In this document: positions 33,039-41,642 of the stretch, in pieces
Layout: each line of letters starts with the position of its first letter
How positions within the stretch are numbered: the stretch's first letter is position 1
Assembly (NCBI GenBank): GCA_910588225.1
Contig: CAJUQT010000024.1
Span: forward strand, 1 to 58,883
Direction of reading: 5' to 3'
Length of the DNA: 58,883 nt
Source: an uncultured Acetatifactor sp.
GTDB lineage: Bacteria; Bacillota; Clostridia; Lachnospirales; Lachnospiraceae
Made by a program: the position numbers and the translations under genes
The notes under the pieces: generated by a model
Told to the model about the DNA's origin: nothing
The model's database searches: none
The model's input: only the letters and a program-made list of their open reading frames with translations

Positions 33039-35096
33039 CTATATTTCATGATTTTCCAGCATACTGTCAACAGTTCGCTTCAGCACTCCAATCGCTTCGA
33101 TAATTCCTACACCTTCCATCTGGCAGGCCGCAATATTCAGGTGTCCTCCTCCCCCCATACGCTCCATGATAATCTGCACATTCACTTCGTCAATAGAACG
33201 GGCACTGATATAAATCTTACCCTGATAATTGGTCAGCACAAAACTAGCCTTAATTCCCTTGATATTCAACAGTTCATTGGCCGCCTGTGCGCCGATAATG
33301 GTAGGGCTGGGAAGTTCGTCCGCCGTACAGATGGAAATGGCAAAAAACTGTCTGTAGATTTCCGCCTGGCTGACCGCATCTGCCTTCGCCTTATATTCGG
33401 CCGCCTCCTCCCGGAACAGCTTACGTACACGTGTCACATCCGCTCCATTACGCCGCAGAAATGCTGCCGCCTCAAAAGTACGCACACCCGTCTTCGTCAT
33501 AAAATTATTGGTATCAATCATGATACCGGAATACATACAGTCAGCTTCTTCCGAACGAATTTTAATGTTGTCATAAGTATATTGTAATATTTCTGATACC
33601 ATCTCGCAAGACGAGGAAGCATAAGGTTCCACATAGGATAGTGTGGCATTCTCAATGGTCTCCGTTCCCTGTCTGTGATGATCCAAGACCACTACAGATT
33701 TACAGAACCGAAGCAGTTCCGGGCACTCTGTAATGGAAGGTTTATTCACATCCACTACTACCAGAACGGTGTTGCTTCCCGCGGCTTCAATAGCCTGTTG
33801 ATTCCCGATAATCATATCGTCCTCATATCCCGAACTGTTCTGAAACAGCTCAACCATAGGCTGTATTCCCGGAGTCACCTCATTCAGCACTATATGTGCC
33901 TTACGTCCCAGCGTCTGCGCAATCCGATAAATTCCCACAGTGGCACCGAAACTGTCCGCATCAGGCATCCTGTGTCCCATGACCAGAACCTGATCCTTGC
34001 CGGTGATAATTTCCCGAAGGGCATGCGCCTTCACACGCGCCTTTACACGGGTATTTTTTTCCACCTGCTGGCTCTTTCCTCCATAGTATGTAATGCTTTC
34101 CGGCGTCTTGATTACCGCCTGATCTCCCCCCCGCCCCAGGGCAAGGTCTATGGCATTACGGGAAAATTCATAATTCTGTGCATAAGTCAATCCATCCAGC
34201 CCCACTCCGATGCTGATTGTCACCGCCATCTCGTTGCCTATATTTACAGTCTTCACATCTTCCAGCAAATCAAACCGGGATTCCTGAAGCTGTGCAATGG
34301 CCCGCTTACGCATGATCACCAGATACTTGTCCTTCTCCAGCTTCTTGCAGATACCATCAAAAGCAGATATATATTTATTTACCTTTCTGTCAATCAAAGC
34401 AATCAGCAGTGAACGCCGGACTTCTTCCACCCCCTGCAGCGCTTCATCATAATTGTCCAGATAAATCATACCTACCGCCAGACTTTGGTCATCTACTTCC
34501 TGCAATGCAATGTGCAGTGCCGTCTCATCATAAAGATATACTGCAATCAGATAGCCATTATAGCCTTCAGCGTCAATGATATCGCTGTGTTCCGCCATTT
34601 CTCTCAGAGAAATCTTCCTGAATCTGGCCACATATTCATTTCCTTCGTATTCCAGCTCATACTGCGCTTCATCCACACCGTCCTCTTCCGCATCCGGCAG
34701 ACGATCTCTTGTTATAGCAGGAAACAGAGAGGTGATAGATTTCTTGTAGCCCTTTGGCTGGTGAGTCACCGTCTCAAACGCCGCGTTAGTCCATATCACT
34801 TTTCCTCCGTCATCCAAAAGTGCATATGGCAAGTCCAGTTCCCGCAGAAGCATACGCTGAATCTGTCCATATTCTGTGGCAAAGCTCACAAGTTCATTTA
34901 TAATGATCGGTTTATTATAAAAATACAGGGACAGTGTAATTGCAAAATAGAATATGGTATATCCCGCCAGAAGAAGTCCTGCACGGGTATCAATCATCAG
35001 CATGGCAGCATCTACAATACAGAGCAATATACCAAGATATATACTGAATTGTATATATGTCTTAATACGTCCCTTTAATTTTATTCTTTTTTTCAT
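33039..35096 (-). CDS. gdpP: Cyclic-di-AMP phosphodiesterase
   Basis: A 685-residue membrane enzyme hydrolysing c-di-AMP. Two N-terminal helices (about 15-55), a PAS-like domain (about 90-150), a degenerate GGDEF domain (about 180-300, without a GGDEF motif), then DHH (GHRMPDADSFGATVG, VVVLDHHRQG) and DHHA1 (RMGGGGHLNIAACQ). Full length and all metal ligands visible. It controls osmotic and wall homeostasis in Firmicutes. First gene of the gdpP-rplI-dnaB operon. Confidence 0.94.
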   Translation of the reverse strand: MKKRIKLKGRIKTYIQFSIYLGILLCIVDAAMLMIDTRAGLLLAGYTIFYFAITLSLYFYNKPIIINELVSFATEYGQIQRMLLRELDLPYALLDDGGKVIWTNAAFETVTHQPKGYKKSITSLFPAITRDRLPDAEEDGVDEAQYELEYEGNEYVARFRKISLREMAEHSDIIDAEGYNGYLIAVYLYDETALHIALQEVDDQSLAVGMIYLDNYDEALQGVEEVRRSLLIALIDRKVNKYISAFDGICKKLEKDKYLVIMRKRAIAQLQESRFDLLEDVKTVNIGNEMAVTISIGVGLDGLTYAQNYEFSRNAIDLALGRGGDQAVIKTPESITYYGGKSQQVEKNTRVKARVKAHALREIITGKDQVLVMGHRMPDADSFGATVGIYRIAQTLGRKAHIVLNEVTPGIQPMVELFQNSSGYEDDMIIGNQQAIEAAGSNTVLVVVDVNKPSITECPELLRFCKSVVVLDHHRQGTETIENATLSYVEPYASSSCEMVSEILQYTYDNIKIRSEEADCMYSGIMIDTNNFMTKTGVRTFEAAAFLRRNGADVTRVRKLFREEAAEYKAKADAVSQAEIYRQFFAISICTADELPSPTIIGAQAANELLNIKGIKASFVLTNYQGKIYISARSIDEVNVQIIMERMGGGGHLNIAACQMEGVGIIEAIGVLKRTVDSMLENHEI

Positions 35097-35159
35097 ATGG
35101 ATACCTCGCGGAATTTAATCATTCTCCGCTGTCTTCTTTTAAGATTGAACAATAAATTC

Positions 35160-35168
35160 ATTATACCA
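35160..35168 (-). promoter_or_regulatory. Promoter of the gdpP-rplI-dnaB operon
   Basis: On the minus strand an extended -10, TGG-TATAAT (hexamer 35160-35165), about 65 bases before gdpP; the -35 is poor. Confidence 0.6.
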
Positions 35169-35224
35169 TATTCTTTAGCGCTATGCTACAATTTAATTTG
35201 TCTAATAAGGAAATGTTTTGTAGA

Positions 35225-35260
35225 AAAGAAAAAACCAACCGTCCTCTCGAACAGTTGGTT
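35225..35260 (-). terminator. Terminator of rpsF-ssb-rpsR
   Basis: On the minus strand AACCAACTGT pairs with AC-G-GTTGGTT (one mismatch), followed by TTTTCTTTTC. It lies just past the rpsR stop. Confidence 0.88.
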
Positions 35261-35273
35261 TGCTGTTTGATTC

Positions 35274-35537
35274 TTAATCCTGCACATAAGGCATAAGGGC
35301 CACATGACGTGCTCTCTTAATCGCTGCCGTCAGCGCTCTCTGATGCTTTGCACAGTTGCCGGTAATACGACGGGGAAGAATCTTCCCTCTCTCAGATACG
35401 TATCTTTTCAGCTTGTTGGTATCCTTGTAATCGATTACGTTATCCTTGCCGCAGAATACACAAACCTTCCTTTTCCTGCGGACTCCACCCCTCTTTCTCA
35501 CCGGGCCGTCGGGTTTCTCTGCCTTATTATAAGCCAT
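35274..35537 (-). CDS. rpsR: 30S ribosomal protein S18
   Basis: An 87-residue protein. KVCVFCGKDNVIDYKD has the zinc-type CxxC, followed by LKRYVSERGKILPRRITGNC and KHQRALTAAIKRARHVALMP. ATG 35537 has AGGAGG 7 bases upstream. Third gene of the rpsF-ssb-rpsR operon. Confidence 0.96.
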   Translation of the reverse strand: MAYNKAEKPDGPVRKRGGVRRKRKVCVFCGKDNVIDYKDTNKLKRYVSERGKILPRRITGNCAKHQRALTAAIKRARHVALMPYVQD

Positions 35538-35567
35538 GTCAATGCCTCCTATCACACATAGTCAAAC

Positions 35568-36044
35568 TTAGTTAAACGGTAATTCCTCGTCAATGCCGTC
35601 AGGGATATTCATAAATCCGTCGCCTGCGCCGGCAGGTGCCGGAGCACTGTTTCCGCCGCCGGAGAAGCCGCCGTTATTATAGCTTCCGCCGCCCCCAAAG
35701 CCGCCGGCATTTCCGCCTGATGCATTCTTGCTCTCTGCGAATTCGATTTCATCCACCATCACACGGACACTGTAAACCATCTGCCCGTCCTTATTGGTGT
35801 AATTATCATTCTGAACCCTGCCGGAGAGGAGGATTTTAATCCCCTTATGCAGATATCTCTCCACGAATTCAGCCTGCTTGCCAAATGCGGTACAGTTAAA
35901 GAAATCCGCGTCAGGTTCTCCTTCACGTTTAAAACGCCTGTCCACCGCCACGGAAAAACGCGCTACTGCGGTCTGACTTGCGCCCTGAGAATATCTTACC
36001 TCCGGGTCTCTTGTTAAACGTCCCATAAGAATTACTTTATTCAT
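35568..36044 (-). CDS. ssb: Single-stranded DNA-binding protein
   Basis: A 158-residue protein with an OB-fold starting MNKVILMGRLTRDPEVRYSQ, a Gly/Asn-rich linker and the acidic tip IDEELPF that recruits partner proteins. Standard place between rpsF and rpsR. Confidence 0.96.
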   Translation of the reverse strand: MNKVILMGRLTRDPEVRYSQGASQTAVARFSVAVDRRFKREGEPDADFFNCTAFGKQAEFVERYLHKGIKILLSGRVQNDNYTNKDGQMVYSVRVMVDEIEFAESKNASGGNAGGFGGGGSYNNGGFSGGGNSAPAPAGAGDGFMNIPDGIDEELPFN

Positions 36045-36065
36045 ATTTGGTTTCTCGCTTTCTTA

Positions 36066-36356
36066 TTAAGCCTCATCCTGTCTGACAATCAGATATCTGA
36101 CGACGTTGTCCATAATGCGGATACGGCTCTCAATCTCGATGGGAGCAGTACTTTCAGCGTCAAATCTGATGAAATAATAGAAAGCTTCCTTCATCTTCTG
36201 GATTTCGTATGCAAGTCTCTTCTTGCCCCACTCGTCCACCTCCGTGATGACGCCGCCGAATCTTTCCACAAGAGCTTTGCATTTGTCAATGACAGCAGCT
36301 CTCTCTTCATCTTCAATCTTAGCAGATACGACTACGGCTAACTCATACTTGTTCAT
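36066..36356 (-). CDS. rpsF: 30S ribosomal protein S6
   Basis: A 96-residue protein: MNKYELAVVVSAKIEDEER, GKKRLAYEIQKMKEAFYYF and a C-terminal IMDNVVRYLIVRQDE. First gene of its operon; AAAGGAGG lies 9 bases before ATG. Confidence 0.95.
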   Translation of the reverse strand: MNKYELAVVVSAKIEDEERAAVIDKCKALVERFGGVITEVDEWGKKRLAYEIQKMKEAFYYFIRFDAESTAPIEIESRIRIMDNVVRYLIVRQDEA

Positions 36357-36382
36357 GCTCTGTTACCTCCTTTTGGTCTCTG

Positions 36383-36401
36383 GCCCGCACTCCATGCGAG
36401 C
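36383..36401 (-). promoter_or_regulatory. Leader stem-loop of rpsF
   Basis: On the minus strand GCTCGCA-TGGAG-TGCGGGC forms a 7-bp stem (one G-U pair) in the 5' leader. rpsF leaders of many bacteria carry an S6:S18-binding stem with a CCG bulge; here the bulge is not obvious, so that role is only possible. Confidence 0.4.
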
Positions 36402-36428
36402 AAGGAATTTAATTCATCACGAGTAAAT

Positions 36429-36457
36429 ATGATAACATATATTTCCTGATATTACAA
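36429..36457 (-). promoter_or_regulatory. Promoter of rpsF-ssb-rpsR
   Basis: On the minus strand TTGTAA (36452-36457), 17 bases, TATCAT (36429-36434). Confidence 0.72.
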
Positions 36458-36530
36458 GTATTTTTTCCGCTTTTTGTGATATTTCGTAACCGTTCAGACA
36501 CATACAGATATCACCACTGTTAAAACATAC

Positions 36531-36559
36531 TTGTCATTCCCTCAAATATAACGTATACT
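36531..36559 (+). promoter_or_regulatory. Promoter of the CXXC peptide/polyferredoxin pair
   Basis: TTGTCA (36531-36536), 17 bases, TATACT (36554-36559), 75 bases before the small gene. Confidence 0.75.
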
Positions 36560-36633
36560 ATACGAAAGAAAATGACGCAGAAAAACTGGCTCATTGTGGA
36601 TTATATAATAGAAAGGCTGGAACGACTGGAACA

Positions 36634-36786
36634 ATGAAATTAACCGCACATAAAAGATTTTTCCTTCAGATTTTTCTGATGACAGCAGCCATTGTGCTGA
36701 TGCTCATCGGGCTGATTAACGGCGAGGCACAAACCGTTATGGGAAAGGCCGTAAACATCTGTCTGGAGTGTATTGGAATTGGATAA
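36634..36786 (+). CDS. 50-residue membrane peptide with C-terminal CxxC (CD1871A-like)
   Basis: Too short for usual gene calling. Basic N-terminus, one membrane helix (about 10-29), then EAQTVMGKAVNICLECIGIG ending at the stop. The Cys-Leu-Glu-Cys-Ile-Gly-Ile-Gly end matches the CD1871A family of CXXC peptides. Its last 14 bases overlap the start of the polyferredoxin gene, so they are translated together. The CxxC tail beside a membrane iron-sulfur protein suggests an electron-transfer or cluster-related partner role; this is inference. Confidence 0.85.
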   Translation: MKLTAHKRFFLQIFLMTAAIVLMLIGLINGEAQTVMGKAVNICLECIGIG

Positions 36787-37633
36787 GAGAAAAACAGTAC
36801 AGGCATTATTCGCTTTTACCACCAATGCCCATGTGCAGGGCTTTCTGAAAGGTAAGATTTACAGGGGAAAGCTGAAAAATGTCTGTGTGCCGGGATTGAA
36901 CTGCTATTCCTGCCCCGGTGCGCTGGGCGCCTGCCCCATTGGCGCAATGCAGGCGGTGGAGGGCAGCACAAAATACGGAATTTCCATGTATGTTCTGGGC
37001 TTTCTCGTCTTCGCAGGCTTGCTTGCCGGGAGATTTGTATGCGGCTGGCTCTGTCCCTTCGGCCTTGTCCAGGAACTGCTTCATAAAATTCCCCTCAGGA
37101 AAATCCGGGTACCCAAAAAAATAAACTCCATTCTGAAATGGGTAAAGTATTTTATTTTACTTATATTTGTAATACTTCTGCCGATTTTGACAGTGGACAG
37201 TTTCGGACTTTCCACCCCTTATTTTTGTAAGTATATCTGCCCGGCAGGTACTCTGGAGGGCGGTCTTCCTCTGCTTTTGCTGAACAAATCCCTACGCACG
37301 GCCGTGGGCTTTCTGTTCTCATGGAAGCTGCTGATTCTGATTCTTGTCATCGCCGCCTCCATTGTAATCTTTCGGCCGTTTTGCCGTTATCTCTGCCCTC
37401 TGGGTGCATTTTATTCTTTCTTCAATTCGGTCAGTCTGTATCGCTATCAGATTGATTCATCAAAATGCATCAAATGTGGTAAATGTTCCGGAAGCTGCAA
37501 AATGGACATAGATGTCTGCAAAAAGCCCAATTCACCGGAGTGTATCCGCTGCGGTGCATGTGTCAGGGCCTGTCCCACAGGGGCCATAACCGGGACCCTT
37601 AAGAAACAAAACATTAAAGCCCGCAGCAGATAA
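36773..37633 (+). CDS. Membrane polyferredoxin (NapH-like 4Fe-4S binding protein)
   Basis: A 284-286 residue protein with about five membrane helices. NapH-type cytoplasmic motifs CGWLCPFGLVQE and CRYLCPLGAFYSF, an earlier CYSCPGALGACPIGAM, and two C-terminal ferredoxin motifs, CIKCGKCSGSCKMD and CIRCGACVRACPTGA. Such proteins move electrons across or along the membrane. The start is TTG 36773 or TTG 36779; a GGAG inside the preceding gene better fits 36779. No catalytic partner other than the CXXC peptide is adjacent, so the acceptor is unknown. Confidence 0.88.
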   Translation: MELDKRKTVQALFAFTTNAHVQGFLKGKIYRGKLKNVCVPGLNCYSCPGALGACPIGAMQAVEGSTKYGISMYVLGFLVFAGLLAGRFVCGWLCPFGLVQELLHKIPLRKIRVPKKINSILKWVKYFILLIFVILLPILTVDSFGLSTPYFCKYICPAGTLEGGLPLLLLNKSLRTAVGFLFSWKLLILILVIAASIVIFRPFCRYLCPLGAFYSFFNSVSLYRYQIDSSKCIKCGKCSGSCKMDIDVCKKPNSPECIRCGACVRACPTGAITGTLKKQNIKARSR

Positions 37634-37676
37634 TCTTCCGGCATTTTGACATGGACTTCCGGGTTATACCAGTACT

Positions 37677-39050
37677 TCAGCAGATAGCATTTGCCACTTC
37701 CCGCGCCCCATTCCAGATAAAAGCCTGGGGCCAGGCTACCAGCCATTCATTCATATATCCGGGGGCTTCGCTCTCTCCCCAGCAGCAGTGATGGTATCCC
37801 TCGTTCTGGGCCCCGGCTCCCCGGAACAGTCCGTGAATCCGTTTTCCTTCTTCCGGAGCAATATTCTGAACCGCACCCGCCCACATCAATTTCCCCCGCC
37901 TGCGCCAGTGCTCATCGCCGGTAATTTCCCACAGCTGGAACATCTGGGGCACCACCAGGGCTCCCCAGGGATCTATGTGATGATGCTGAGCCGATACACT
38001 GGTTCCCCCCAGCGTCCGATACCCATAACGCTCAAAGTCACTGCCCTGACGGGGAACCATGTCATGATGGAACATCCAGGAGCAAAAATACCACCCTGCC
38101 ATTCTGGCACAGTCCAGCCACTCTTGTCCGCCGTCAATCTTATACAGCTCCAATGCCCCGATCAGAAGCGGTCCGCTGGATTCCTTGTCAATACAATACG
38201 TGTCAAGAGCTCCGGCCTTGCATTCAAATTCTGCCAGATCTCTGTCCGTGTAAAAACGGCATGCCTCTCTTGCAGCTGTCAGCCAGCGTGCCTCCCGGGT
38301 AGCCTGCCACAAAGAAATCAGTCCCGGAATCACATAGGCTCCGATGGTCCCGTTGGGGTCTGTGCATTCTCCGGTCTCCACATTCCATGCCTTGCCGAAT
38401 CCAAACTCCTGCGAGTAATGTGATACCAGAAAATCAGCTGCATTTTCCGCCGCCTGAAGCCACTTTCCCTTCTCCAGGCCTCTCTGACGCATCACCCTCC
38501 ATGCCCTGGCCAGTTCCCCAATGGCAAATCCCAGATTGCAGGTATCTTCCACATCGCTGCTTCCTTTCAGCATCCAGTGATAATGAGTGTGAATCAGACC
38601 GGTCTTCCCTACTGCTTCATTGCTCCAGGCATCCAGATTGCTGACCGCTGTCTCCACCAGAGTCTCCTGGCCTGTCTCCAACCCCTGCTCCAGGAAAAGT
38701 CTTGCATACATCCCGTTCTGGCCGCACCAGCCGAATCCATTTCCCTCTCTGTTCTCAAAGATGCCGTCAGCATTCGGAAGCTGTCCGATACTGAACATCT
38801 TTCTGCCATTTACCTCCATAAGAAGCCGGCCTGCAAATGCACAACACAGAGAAGAAGCCTCTTCCGGCCCGTATTTCGCTGGAAAAGCACTTCCCAGCAA
38901 ATCCAGGGCCCCATCCTCCACATTGGCTGCCCCATAGTTTTCCATAATCGGTTTCCCCCAGTTGAATCCTATCTGTTTTGGTGCAGACTTTCTCTGCGCA
39001 CAGGTACGAAGCAAAAATCCATGCTCCTGCAGTTGAATCAACCTTTTCAC
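37677..39050 (-). CDS. Six-hairpin glycosidase-like protein, probably 5'-truncated
   Basis: A 457-residue protein with repeated helical hairpins typical of (alpha/alpha)6 barrels (glycoside hydrolase superfamily): NADGIFENREGNGFGWCGQN, KTGLIHTHYHWMLKGSSD, SSGPLLIGALELYKIDGGQE, QHHHIDPWGALVVPQMFQLW. The exact GH family was not recognised. The start is a GTG without ribosome site; the frame is open only about 80 bases further up, to a TAA, and there it runs antisense to an AraC-type frame. So the natural 5' end is likely missing. It converges with the polyferredoxin gene (43-base gap). Confidence 0.65.
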   Translation of the reverse strand: MKRLIQLQEHGFLLRTCAQRKSAPKQIGFNWGKPIMENYGAANVEDGALDLLGSAFPAKYGPEEASSLCCAFAGRLLMEVNGRKMFSIGQLPNADGIFENREGNGFGWCGQNGMYARLFLEQGLETGQETLVETAVSNLDAWSNEAVGKTGLIHTHYHWMLKGSSDVEDTCNLGFAIGELARAWRVMRQRGLEKGKWLQAAENAADFLVSHYSQEFGFGKAWNVETGECTDPNGTIGAYVIPGLISLWQATREARWLTAAREACRFYTDRDLAEFECKAGALDTYCIDKESSGPLLIGALELYKIDGGQEWLDCARMAGWYFCSWMFHHDMVPRQGSDFERYGYRTLGGTSVSAQHHHIDPWGALVVPQMFQLWEITGDEHWRRRGKLMWAGAVQNIAPEEGKRIHGLFRGAGAQNEGYHHCCWGESEAPGYMNEWLVAWPQAFIWNGAREVANAIC

Positions 39051-39068
39051 AGCGCAGATTTTCTGAAT

Positions 39069-39845
39069 AGGATTCCTGACCTCAATACCCCGCTGTATAT
39101 CGGCGTAAGTACAGTTTTACCGGCAGACACAGATTTGTCTCTGTTCCTTCGTCAGGCCAAAATCGCTCTGCTGACTGCCATCGCACGCAAATCCCGGGAA
39201 GCCGTATTCTATTCTCCGGATACTACTGAACAGTCCGGGCAGATGCTGGTCCAGTTCTCCACTGCCCTTCGCAGCAATGACCAGGCCACACTGACAGCGC
39301 TTATGGACAGACTGGAGGAATCTGCGGAACTATTTCAGATGGATACCTTGCTTGATATCACCAATCGGATGACAGGCCTGCTGTGTGAATATCGTTATGG
39401 GGGCTATGAAGCACTGGAAATACAACACTGGCAGCAGCTTACCCTGGAGAATCCTCTGGAAATATTAATCTCTCCTCTTCGGACGGCCATCAGACAACAG
39501 GATAAGGCCCGAGAGCTCCCGCCCACGCAGCTGCACCAGATTATGGAAATGATTGAGACAAATTATATGCGGGAAATCCGCCTGACTGACCTGGCAAAAC
39601 ACTTCTACCTCTCTGCCAATTACCTGTCCATTCTGATCAAAAAAGAGACAGGCCTGACCTTCAGCGAACTACTGATTCAGAAGCGCATTGCCCTGGCCAG
39701 GAAAATGCTTACAGAAACGAATCTACCCATTCAGGATATCATGGAGCAGGTCGGCTACAAAGATTACTCCTGCTTTATCAAGCTTTTCAAAAAGCATACC
39801 GGTTATACACCTTATACTTACAGAAAAATCACAGAATCTCCTTGA
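39069..39845 (+). pseudogene. C-terminal part of an AraC-type regulator, 5' end lost
   Basis: The frame encodes about 258 residues ending in a complete AraC helix-turn-helix pair (IRLTDLAKHFYLSANYLSIL, KKETGLTFSELLIQKR, NLPIQDIMEQVGYKDYSCF, FKKHTGYTPYTYRK). Upstream is the central domain seen in YesN-like regulators (PLYIGVSTVLPADTDLS). The receiver or sensor N-terminus that should precede it is missing: further upstream the frame is only antisense to the glycosidase-like gene, and there is no start with a ribosome site. It appears to be a broken gene, though a short product from an internal start is possible. Confidence 0.65.
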
Positions 39846-40002
39846 TACTTTTCTCCAGAAGTCTGCGGGCTATCATAATCTGATGCCCGCAGACCTTACA
39901 TTTCAGGCGGAAATCCGCTCCGGAACGCAGCACCTCCCACTCTTTGCTTCCGCAGGGATGCTGCTTTTTCAATCTCACCACGTCTCCAACATTGATGTCC
40001 AT
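39829..40002 (-). CDS. DUF951 family protein
   Basis: A 57-residue protein, MDINVGDVVRLKKQHPCGSK then WEVLRSGADFRLKCKVCGHQ, with three or four cysteines in a likely zinc site. Matches DUF951, common in Firmicutes; function unknown, possibly nucleic-acid binding. GGAGG lies 8 bases before ATG 40002. Its 3' end overlaps the AraC-type remnant by 17 bases. Confidence 0.88.
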   Translation of the reverse strand: MDINVGDVVRLKKQHPCGSKEWEVLRSGADFRLKCKVCGHQIMIARRLLEKSIKEIL

Positions 40003-40146
40003 TTCTCTATCCTCCGACAATCTAATCCTCTCTCTGTAAATCTTCTGTTCTCATAGGCCAAATCCTCTGCTGCCGACAGCAGTTTGATTCCCAAAGACCG
40101 CTTTCAGACCTGTTCATCCACTCACATTACAGGAAAGCTTTTCGCC

Positions 40147-40989
40147 TCACAGATTCCCCACAATGAAATCCTTCAACACTCCCAAAAACTCCCTGAGAAG
40201 ATTATTAGGTCCCATCCCCAGCACCGAGCTGGCCGCCAGCCCTTCTACGTTGGCGTACCCCTGCTTTCTGGCAATGCCCAGCGCACGGAACACATGAAAA
40301 TTGTTGGTCACAATGACCACTTTTGCATTCACCGGGTCCAGAAATTCCCCGCTGAATATCAGATTCTCGTAAGTATTGGAAGATCTGTCTTCCACCAGAA
40401 TACGCTCTTCCTCAATCCCCGCATTCACCAGATAGTCCCGCATCCCTGCCGCTTCCGGCATGATTTCGTTGCTCCCCTGACCGCCAGAGACAATCACCTT
40501 CGTATCCGGATTCTCCATAAGATATGCGGCGGCTTTGTCCAGCCTTCTGCGAAGCACTTCGCTGGGCCCTGTGGTTTTCCACTGTGCTCCCAGCACAATA
40601 CAGTAATCCGCACCCGGCTTAGCCTGAGCAGTATACTGTGAAAGAATCATTCCTTCCACCGTGCCGAACAACAGAAGTCCTGCCAAAAAGATGCCGCAGC
40701 AGAGTCCCTTTATCCATCCGGGTATCGCCGCCATCAGCCCTTCACTGCGCAGGATCGCAGCAAGAACCAGACACATAAGCCCCAGACAGCCCCAGATCAG
40801 AAAGAACCAGGTGCCGAAGCCCAGAATGGCGATTCCCCCACAATAAATGAGACAGCCAATGCCCAGAATGCAGAAAACGGCCGCTCCCGGAAATCGTTTT
40901 TTCTTCTGTCCTTTTCCCCTTTTCTCCAAGCGGATAACTCTCCTGCTCCGCTCCCGGGGAATCAATTCTTCAAATTTGCCTCTTCTCAT
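40147..40989 (-). CDS. YdcF family (DUF218) membrane protein
   Basis: A 280-residue protein. Basic N-terminus, about four membrane helices (35-125), then the DUF218 domain: DYCIVLGAQWKTTGPSEVLR, VIVSGGQGSNE, MRDYLVNAGI, EDRSSNTYENL and IVTNNFHVFRAL. SanA/YdcF-type proteins are linked to envelope integrity; the enzymatic activity is unsettled. No operon partner. Confidence 0.88.
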   Translation of the reverse strand: MRRGKFEELIPRERSRRVIRLEKRGKGQKKKRFPGAAVFCILGIGCLIYCGGIAILGFGTWFFLIWGCLGLMCLVLAAILRSEGLMAAIPGWIKGLCCGIFLAGLLLFGTVEGMILSQYTAQAKPGADYCIVLGAQWKTTGPSEVLRRRLDKAAAYLMENPDTKVIVSGGQGSNEIMPEAAGMRDYLVNAGIEEERILVEDRSSNTYENLIFSGEFLDPVNAKVVIVTNNFHVFRALGIARKQGYANVEGLAASSVLGMGPNNLLREFLGVLKDFIVGNL

Positions 40990-41336
40990 TCTCTTTATCC
41001 ATCTATAGTTATAACAATCTCTGTTCCAAAATCACCTGTTTTCCTGAAAAGCTGAAGATATTATACCATGTGCACAGCCCGCACATGCTATGGATGGCCA
41101 TTCGGCCGCTTTCTGCCACAAGCATGTGCATATTATACCATATCTTTCCCTGCGTCGGCAATTTATCCAGTCTTAAAAATTCTTTAGATTTTATGAAAAA
41201 TGGGCATATTTCTATAAAACTGATACTATAAGAAAAGAAAAAACTGTGGTACAATGAACCCATGGAAAAGGAAACGATTGGAAAACAGCCAGATATAATA
41301 TACTGAATATCGCCCTGACAGAAATGAGAACAAAAT
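40990..41336. other. Divergent control region between ydcF-like and DUF3781 genes
   Basis: Two minus-strand extended -10 elements TGG-TATAAT (hexamers at 41060-41065 and 41132-41137) may drive the ydcF-like gene; near them CATGTGC occurs at 41067 and 41123 and its complement at 41081. A plus-strand TGG-TACAAT at 41250-41255 may drive DUF3781-sirtuin. No gene seen. Confidence 0.5.
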
Positions 41337-41612
41337 ATGGCCTATACATCGGTTGTCGCAGAGCACGCAAATGAATTCATCAGGAATCTCCACAGACTTC
41401 ACACCACCCAAATGGGTATGGAACATATCAGGCAAAATCTCCATCTGGAAACGGATGACGTGGTCCAATGGTGCAGGGCCAAAATTTCACAGCGGGACGC
41501 CCTGATCGAGAAAGCAGGAAAAAACTGGTATGTAACTGTAGAGAATTACATAGTAACAATAAACGCTCATAGCTATACTATCATCACGGCACATATACTT
41601 GAAAAGACCTGA
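41337..41612 (+). CDS. DUF3781 domain protein
   Basis: A 91-residue protein with IRNLHRLHTTQMGMEHIRQN, DDVVQWCRAKI, KNWYVTVENYIVTINAHSYT. These are the conserved blocks of DUF3781, a small family of unknown function. The ribosome site is poor. It lies 30 bases before the sirtuin gene and may be cotranscribed with it. Confidence 0.82.
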   Translation: MAYTSVVAEHANEFIRNLHRLHTTQMGMEHIRQNLHLETDDVVQWCRAKISQRDALIEKAGKNWYVTVENYIVTINAHSYTIITAHILEKT

Positions 41613-41642
41613 AAACTTACAGGAAAGGCAGGGAACATAATA

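Noticed and set aside
38577..39068. In-frame upstream extension of the AraC-type frame to a 422-residue protein
   Set aside because: This part is antisense to the glycosidase-like gene and shows no regulator motifs; only the sequence from about 39069 resembles the family.
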